Positions 58,179 through 64,000 of a DNA stretch of 64,000 nucleotides are shown piece after piece. Source of the DNA: Takashimella koratensis. Taxonomy: Eukaryota > Basidiomycota > Tremellomycetes > Trichosporonales > Tetragoniomycetaceae. Position 1 is the first letter of the stretch, and every line of letters begins with the position of its first letter. The position numbers and the translations under genes are program-made. Location of the stretch: contig BCKT01000005.1 in the NCBI GenBank assembly GCA_003116875.1, positions 310,001 to 374,000 on the forward strand, read 5' to 3'. The notes beneath the pieces were generated by a model that saw only the letters and a program-made list of their open reading frames with translations, did not search any database and was not told the DNA's origin.

Positions 58179-59707
58179 TCACATACCTGCGGCCGATGCC
58201 TGCGACCCACCCACTTGCCCTCGCTGACCGGCTACTTCGAACCCAGCCCACCGCCTCATCGTGTCCACATCCACCACTCTACTCGCTCCTTTGATCCCAC
58301 TGCCGCCGGCTGCCTCGGCTTGCTGCTCGGCGATGACACGCACAATCGCATCGGCCACGTGGTCGACGTGGATCGGGTGGGTTGAGAGCGCCCGGGCGGC
58401 TTCGCTCACGAGGGAGCCGATCGGGCCGAGACCGGGCGCCGAAGATGGAGACGAAGGAGTGGCGAAAGATGGGAGAGGAAGGCGAGAGGAAAGGGCATCG
58501 TGACCTCCAGCAGTGAGGGAGAGGGCGAACGCCGGCAGTGTGGTGAGCGGCCGCACATGAGGGTGATGCATAAGACCTGTGGAAATTCAGCTCAGCGCGA
58601 CGCCATTTGGTCGGTCCAGAAGTGGTGGCAGCCAATACTCATATGACTAGCCGCATCTCATTGGGGAGCTATCACTCCCTTCATCTACCAAGGTTGTAGC
58701 TTGGTCGCAGGCCACTCACCTGGTCGGATAAAAGCCGGCGAGACCACCGAATCAAGACATCTCCGGGCAATCTCCCGCTCAGCCTCGCGCTTGGTCTCAA
58801 TATACCGCCGGGGCACGAGTGGTCTGAACGCGTCCGCGGCAGAGACGTAGACAAATGACCTAGGGAGTCCATCGGCGAGTGCTGTGTCGAGAACTCGGAG
58901 TGCTGGGGTTCGAAGGGGCGGGTTGGTCACGATTGACAGAGAACAAGTCACGAAAGGCAGCCACGTCAGCATCTCTCTCTGCTTTCACTCAGCATCTCGC
59001 TCCCAGCCCTTCGCTGTCACTCTGAAACCATCAGACTTCCAGCACACACCCGTACCCACCTGAATCTCTGTTCATTCCCTCATACCCCCTCTTCTTCTCC
59101 TCATCACTCTTCAACGGGTTCCCTCCTCCTGCACCCATCACCGCCCTCAACAGCCCTACCACATCTCCGCCCCTGACCGCGCTCTTGTACCCTTCGTCCT
59201 CCAGCAGAATCCCGAGCGTGTGCACGACAGCGGTGCTGGGCCCAACGAGGTCGGTGTAGGTAGCAGGGTCAAAGGCGGAGGCGCGGTGCCAGGAGACGGA
59301 ACGAACCCATTTGGGAGTATGGCCTGCTGGGGTCGCGTATGGTTTCCCCGATGAGCTGGGAGTGGGACAAGAAACAACGAAGGGTAGGACGAGGAGAAGT
59401 TGTAGGAAGTATGGTACCAGTGAAGAAGGGCAGCAGAGGGTCACGAGTCAGCAGACCGTGTACTCTAAACGTCCACGCAGATAGTCACTCTCCTGCCAAA
59501 GCCTTGACTCACCTCATACTCGCAACTTCCCATCCTTTCCCGACAGCAGCTTTACACACAGCCGATCCTGTTGCCAAAACCATCAGCTACGCCTTCACGT
59601 TCACCTCGCGGCGACCTCGCTGGCACCGCAGTCGCCTCAGCCGCTGACTTACCAAGATATCCGTTCCCTCCAACTACGAGCAGACGAGGTACAGCCGCTG
59701 ACGCCAT
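58179..59707 (-). CDS. COQ11: COQ11-like mitochondrial NAD(P)-binding protein
   Basis: Five exons (59707-59653, 59567-59513, 59355-59060, 58902-58720, 58576-58179) encode 328 residues. The start MASAAVPRLLVVGGNGYLG carries the Rossmann dinucleotide motif GGNGYLG, which an intron interrupts. SSSGKPYATPAG, VVHTLGILLED and SFVYVSAADAFRPLVP with YIETKREAE (YxxxK) follow the atypical short-chain dehydrogenase pattern of yeast Ylr290c/Coq11 and NDUFA9. Coq11 associates with the CoQ synthome in mitochondria. Its reaction is debated, and it modulates ring decarboxylation. The gene could end a little differently, because the stop overlaps a possible GTATGT donor. Confidence 0.85.
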
Positions 59708-59938
59708 GTTGTTTGTCTGTATAAATGAAGACCAGGATGTGGACGATCGAGCAAACCTCAACTTCGACTTCGGGATCGTGAAATCTCGGAGATGGAAAGT
59801 GTGTGGCGGATAGCACTTTTCAAAACTGGTTTTAGCAAGATGACGGATCTACGCTGACTGAAAAGTTGGGAATCAACTACAGTACCAACATTTGCCTGGC
59901 GTATTGACCTCTTTCTCGACCTCCCAACCGATCTGACC
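59708..59938. promoter_or_regulatory. Divergent promoter, COQ11 / MSD1
   Basis: Only 231 nt separate two ATGs of mitochondrial genes pointing away from each other, so the promoter is probably shared. No known motif was recognised. Confidence 0.55.
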
Positions 59939-62900
59939 ATGCACCGAGCACCTCGCTTGCTCCGCCTATCCCGAGGGGTCACTGGTCCCGGGTCTTCATC
60001 CATCTCCGTACTGCCTCGCGGGCGCGTTATAGCTGTCCCACTTGGATCCTTCGCCCGCCTCCAGTCGACCTCGACCTCCACTTCCTCGGTCAAGCCGTTT
60101 GTCGCCTCGTCTGGTCCTGCCGCACATTACGGTAAGCCTAGACCCCTAGCTCTCTAGCTCTCGATATTGCTTCCTTATGCTGAGTAACATAATCTATTGC
60201 TAACCGTTGATGTCGCGCAGGTCCTCGGCGGACCATCAGCCATGATGTATCCCAGCTCGAACCGAATTTGGCAGGGACCGAAGTCGTCATGGGCGGTTGG
60301 CTCTTCTCCCAACGGTGAGTCTCTCATTTGGTCTGTGCAGCTGCTCCATCGACAAATAGTCAAATTCCTTGGTATATTTGAGCTGACCGTGTGATGCGCT
60401 TTACCCCACTAGGAGAGCATCAGAGAACCTCTACTTCTTTACACTACGATCTAGCTCGTCCTCTGTCCAGCTCGTCGTGCGCGACCCCACACTTGCAAAG
60501 GAGATCATGTCATGGCCTTTAGAGAGTGTGATTCAGGTTCAAGGAGGGGTAATGATCCGGAAACAAAAGGCCAAGGCGGCGGCTGGGGCACAATCTAGTC
60601 CGGTACGTTATCTCGTTTGGAGAAGAGAATAGAATATTGCTAGCTGTAAAGAGCGCGGGAGAAGCTGATTCAGGCCCAGGTGGACGAAGTTGAGATTGAG
60701 GCAAGCAATGTGACGCTGTTAAATCCCGCGGACGCAGAATTGCCGTTCTACCCCAACCGACCAGAGCTGGTGAGTGTTTTTCGGATGGATAAATGGTTTT
60801 GTTGGACTATGCCCACACGAACCCCGCGTAGGCAAACGAGGACCTCCGCGCGCAGTACCGATACCTCGACTTGCGAAGAGCGGAGCTGGCCGAGAACTTG
60901 AAAACCCGAAGCAAAGTCGCTCATATCGTCCGTTGCCATCTGCATGAGGCGGGTACGTCGTCTCACATCCACCTTACTCGCCTCTGTCTGTTTACTGACA
61001 CTCCTTACACAGGCTTCACCGAAGTCGAGACACCCATCCTCCTCAACTCCTCTCCCGAAGGCGCGCGCGAATTCCTCGTCCCTACTCGCCACACCTCCCC
61101 TACTTCTCCCGGCTCACCTACTTTCTACGCGCTCCCTCAATCGCCGCAGCAGCCGAAACAGCTCTTGATCGCTTCAGGCGCAGTGGACAAGTATTTCCAG
61201 ATCGCCAAATGTTTCAGGGACGAAGATGGACGGAAAGACAGGCAGCCCGAATTTACCCAGATCGATATGGAGATGGCATTTGTTGATGGGGCCGCAGAGG
61301 AAGCCGGCAGCGGTCAGGGGCAAGGGGAAGGGATGAGAAGCACATGGGCAATTGGAGGAAAGCAGGTGAGGGAGGTGGTCGAAGGTTTGGTGAAGAGGAT
61401 TTGGAAGGAAGTGAAAGGGGAGGAGTTGGAAGGTTGGTTTAGGGTCATCCCGTACGACGTAGCAATGGACGTGGTGAGTAATGAATGGGCTAGGATAGTG
61501 TTGGATGAAGGTGTGCTGATGTGGTCTCTCAGTACGGCTCAGACAAGCCGGATACACGGTTCGAGATGTATGTGAGTACACCTTCGATCGACCTTTCGCA
61601 AAAAATTGGGCTCAGCTGACTTAGGACAGACTCTGCCGATAGGGTATTACCCCGCGTTAACGGACGACGCGATCGACAAGATCTTGCTTGACCAGTCTCC
61701 CTCGACCGTGGAGTTTATGATCACCCCAGCTGCGCAGGCTAAAGGGCTTGACGTGAATTCCATCGCTGGATCCAATTCTTTCGTGAGTTTCGACTCGTAT
61801 CCCTGCCATCTCTATGGGGCGCAGTAGCGTTCCTTTGAGATGAAACAACAAGCATCAACTCGATTTCTGGTCGCGCTTTTGCTTTTACGGCAGAGCTAAC
61901 GCGATGCTAGATCGACTTTGTCCGAATCACAGAGGACAACGTTCTCAGCTGGCCATCAGAGTCTGTCCTCACCCTTCCGCTGGGCCTTACGCTCGAGGAT
62001 GGGCGGCCCGGTGGTGTCCAGCCCGGAGACATCGTTTGGGTGTCGAGGCGGAATAAGATTGCCGAGGTGAGTAAATGAATAACTGGTGGGATCGGCGGGA
62101 ATGGGTAGAGTTGGAGCTGATAGAGGCGCAGGGCGGGTGGACGCATTTGGGTCGGTTACGAATTCAGATCATGGAAGCGCTCGTGTCCAAGGGTAAGTGT
62201 CCCCTTTATTCTCCATTGAACACGTCTTGATTTTCTTCTGACGCTGTTGCTAATTGTCGCCCGACTCCTCCCTTCGTAAATCCCGATAGGTCTCATGACT
62301 CTCCCCAAGCGCCCACACTTCCTCTGGGTCACCCAATTCCCACTCTTCACCCGGGCCGATGAAGACAAGGCCTTCCTAGCTCGGGGCCGTTGGTCCTCGA
62401 CCCACCACCCCTTCACCGCCCCAATGGCCGAGGACATGGCCGATCTCCTCGCGGGTAAACCCGAGGGCGTACGGGGTCAGCACTACGATCTCGTCCTTGA
62501 TGGACAAGAAGTTGGGGGTGGGTCCGTCAGAGTGCACGATGCAAAGTTGCAGGAGTACATCCTGGGCGAGGTCTTGCAGGTGAGTAGTGTGTAGGGTGGG
62601 GCTGGGAATGGGAAAAGGGAATGAAATGAGAGAGATAGGTGCTGATTGTTGGTTCTTAGCTGAGTGACGAGGAGAAGGGGAGGTTCGGACACCTTCTCCA
62701 GGCACTCAAATTTGGTGCACCCCCTCATGGCGGGATTGCTCTGGGTAAGTCGTGTCCCATCCTTCTCATTACGATACTGTCCTCTCTTTTCAGTTGCCTT
62801 CCTCTCTTCTCGTCTCGCGAATAGCATCCCCCTCTCTGACCGTTGACTCAGGCCTCGACCGCCTCGTCGCTATCCTGTGTGGTGCCAAATCCATCCGCGA

Positions 62901-63045
62901 CGTCATTGCATTCCCCAAGACGGGAGCAGGAACGGACCCCGTCTTCAAGTCGCCGTCAACAAGTACCGACAATGTTTTGAGAGAGTACCGGCTCGTTTCG
63001 GCAAAGAGCGAGGGAGAGAGTGAGGTGTCGGTGAAGAGCGAGTAG
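59939..63045 (+). CDS. MSD1: Mitochondrial aspartyl-tRNA synthetase
   Basis: A gene of about a dozen exons from ATG 59939 to TAG 63045. The first 60 residues are Arg/Ser-rich without acids, a likely mitochondrial targeting sequence. The anticodon-binding OB fold contains [12 protein letters not shown] and [19 protein letters not shown]. The class II catalytic core shows [20 protein letters not shown], motif 1 with FTEVETPIL, a bacterial-type [11 protein letters not shown], motif 2 [20 protein letters not shown] with QIDMEMAF, and motif 3 [14 protein letters not shown]. The GAD-like insertion and HHPFTAP support the bacterial/mitochondrial AspRS type. It charges mitochondrial tRNA-Asp. Confidence 0.94.
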
Positions 63046-63233
63046 AGAGTGTGAAGTGGGTGTTGCAAGGAGAGTAGAGGTCTTTCATGAATACATATAT
63101 TGCATAGGGGCTCTGTCCAATCAAACACATCTCATGCATGAATCGAACGACCCATGATCTGGATTTACCTGCAGAACCACTTCCTTCGTAGCCTCTATAC
63201 TCCACCGTCATGGGCCTCCTCGTTCTAGGCGCA

Positions 63234-63953
63234 TCAGAATCCCCGACTCCGGATCAACCCTGCCCAGCTTCTCGTCACAAATTCTGCGAATCCAATTACC
63301 GGCGCGATCCCATCTGAGAGCCCCGCGGATCGAAGCGTGTCACGGACCTCGTCGTATCGCGACATGTTGGCGGCGAGAGCGGCGCGTGCACTGGGGAGGT
63401 GCGGGTTTGGGCTGGGCCCAGAGGGTGGGGAGGGAGTAGATGGGTCGGCGGGAAGCGGGGCGGATGGAGATGGTTGGAGAAGGTAAGCCTCTGCGACGAT
63501 GTCAGCGGATGATAACGGGTTATGGAATGAGTGTCTTGTTCCCCCCAAATGCCTCAAGTTCCGCGAGCAAATTGTGCGATGCGAACATCTTTGTACCTGT
63601 ACCCAACATATGTGTAGAAAAAGAGAGCAGTAACCGGACTCACCAGATGCGAGGTAGACGAGCGCCAACCCCAATCGGGAGACATACCATTCTGCCCCGG
63701 CGCCTCTCTGCTCACCCATGACACCCATGCCACGAGCGGTGGGGTCCAGCCGTATACCATGGTCGGCGACGCGCCAGGCGTAGGCGAGGGGACCGAGAGG
63801 CGAGACACCGGGGACGGTCGTGCTCGAGGTCTCGGATGAGGATGAGGGGAGGGAAATGGGGAAGGGGAGGGGGAGAGAAGAAGCCAGGGAGAGGAGACGA
63901 GAGGGGATAGGGAGGTTGAGGGTGGACGAGGGGGTCGAGAGGAGAGCGTGAGC
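63234..63953 (-). CDS. Unrecognised protein, 3' end of gene running off the window
   Basis: Two exons can be placed: 63953-63644, after a CCAG acceptor, and 63490-63234, ending at the stop. The spliced frame reads GPLAYAWRVADHGIRLDPTA, AEWYVSRLGLALVYLAS, then EAYLLQPSPS, a Pro/Ser spacer and ARAALAANMSRYDEVRDTL with FAEFVTRSWAGLIRSRGF at the end. I do not recognise the family. The helical C-terminus could be a repeat or membrane-associated segment. The intron is 153 nt and contains an alternative internal acceptor (GTACAG) that would give a different, shorter tail ending NKTLIP. The N-terminus lies beyond the right edge. Confidence 0.5.
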   Translation of the reverse strand, partial: AHALLSTPSSTLNLPIPSRLLSLASSLPLPFPISLPSSSSETSSTTVPGVSPLGPLAYAWRVADHGIRLDPTARGMGVMGEQRGAGAEWYVSRLGLALVYLASGESGYCSLFLHICWVQVQRCSHRTICSRNLRHLGGTRHSFHNPLSSADIVAEAYLLQPSPSAPLPADPSTPSPPSGPSPNPHLPSARAALAANMSRYDEVRDTLRSAGLSDGIAPVIGFAEFVTRSWAGLIRSRGF

Positions 63954-64000
63954 CTGGAAAAGAATTCAGTCAGTCGTTGAATACAGGGGATTTTATAAGG

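Overview
This window is nuclear DNA from an intron-rich basidiomycete fungus, most likely a yeast-like lineage such as the Tremellomycetes. The genus is inferred and cannot be fixed from the sequence. Most genes carry several short introns with GTGAGT or GTAAGT donors and CTGAC/CTAAC-like branch sites. Intergenic gaps are short, genes lie on both strands, and nearly every conserved gene resolves into an open spliced reading frame.

Conserved genes, in order: the 3' end of a PIK1-type phosphatidylinositol 4-kinase (1-371, +), the TORC1 subunit Raptor/KOG1 (938-6221, -), a HET-C2-like glycolipid transfer protein (6708-7681, +), proteasome subunit beta-7 PRE4 (8018-9272, +), condensin subunit 1 (9584-14595, +) and an intronless DUF2828/VWA protein (15031-17352, -). 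After a 3.5 kb gene-free stretch come COQ4 (+), RPS22/uS8 (-), POP3 of RNase P/MRP (+) and NUS1 of cis-prenyltransferase (+). A tandem array of orphan paralogues follows (27.2-33.1 kb, +). Then come an ULS1-like SNF2-RING translocase (-), hexameric polyubiquitin (-), a Thc1/R3HCC1-type RRM protein (+), BUD6 (-), an LtrA-family membrane protein (-), an MFS drug transporter (-), COQ11 (-), mitochondrial aspartyl-tRNA synthetase MSD1 (+) and an unrecognised gene running off the right edge (-).

Two accessory regions stand out. The first is 18.3-20.5 kb. It holds seven dispersed same-strand copies of a 54-75 nt element in an otherwise gene-free stretch. Each copy has a 7-nt 5' arm (GGCCGCG), an A-box-like TAGCATAA, a variable linker, a hairpin whose sequence differs in every copy while its pairing is kept, and an abutting 3' arm (CGCGGTC) that pairs with the 5' arm. 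A T5-T7 run follows 20-36 nt downstream, and an AT-rich, TATA-like box lies about 37-43 nt upstream. This looks like a family of structured small RNAs, perhaps made by RNA polymerase III, with a tRNA-like outline but no tRNA identity. Five exact copies of the nonamer TTTGCCACC (reverse complement of the yeast proteasome-gene PACE motif) are scattered through the same 2 kb.

The second is 27.2-33.1 kb, a run of four diverged paralogous genes plus one relic with a duplicated upstream module. One copy is broken by an in-frame TAG. The family matches nothing I recognise.

Functional links are loose, as usual in fungal genomes: two coenzyme Q genes (COQ4, COQ11), two proteostasis genes (PRE4, polyubiquitin), and TOR, phosphoinositide and polarity genes. 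There is no sign of an operon or biosynthetic cluster. No rRNA gene, canonical tRNA, CRISPR array or intact transposon was seen.
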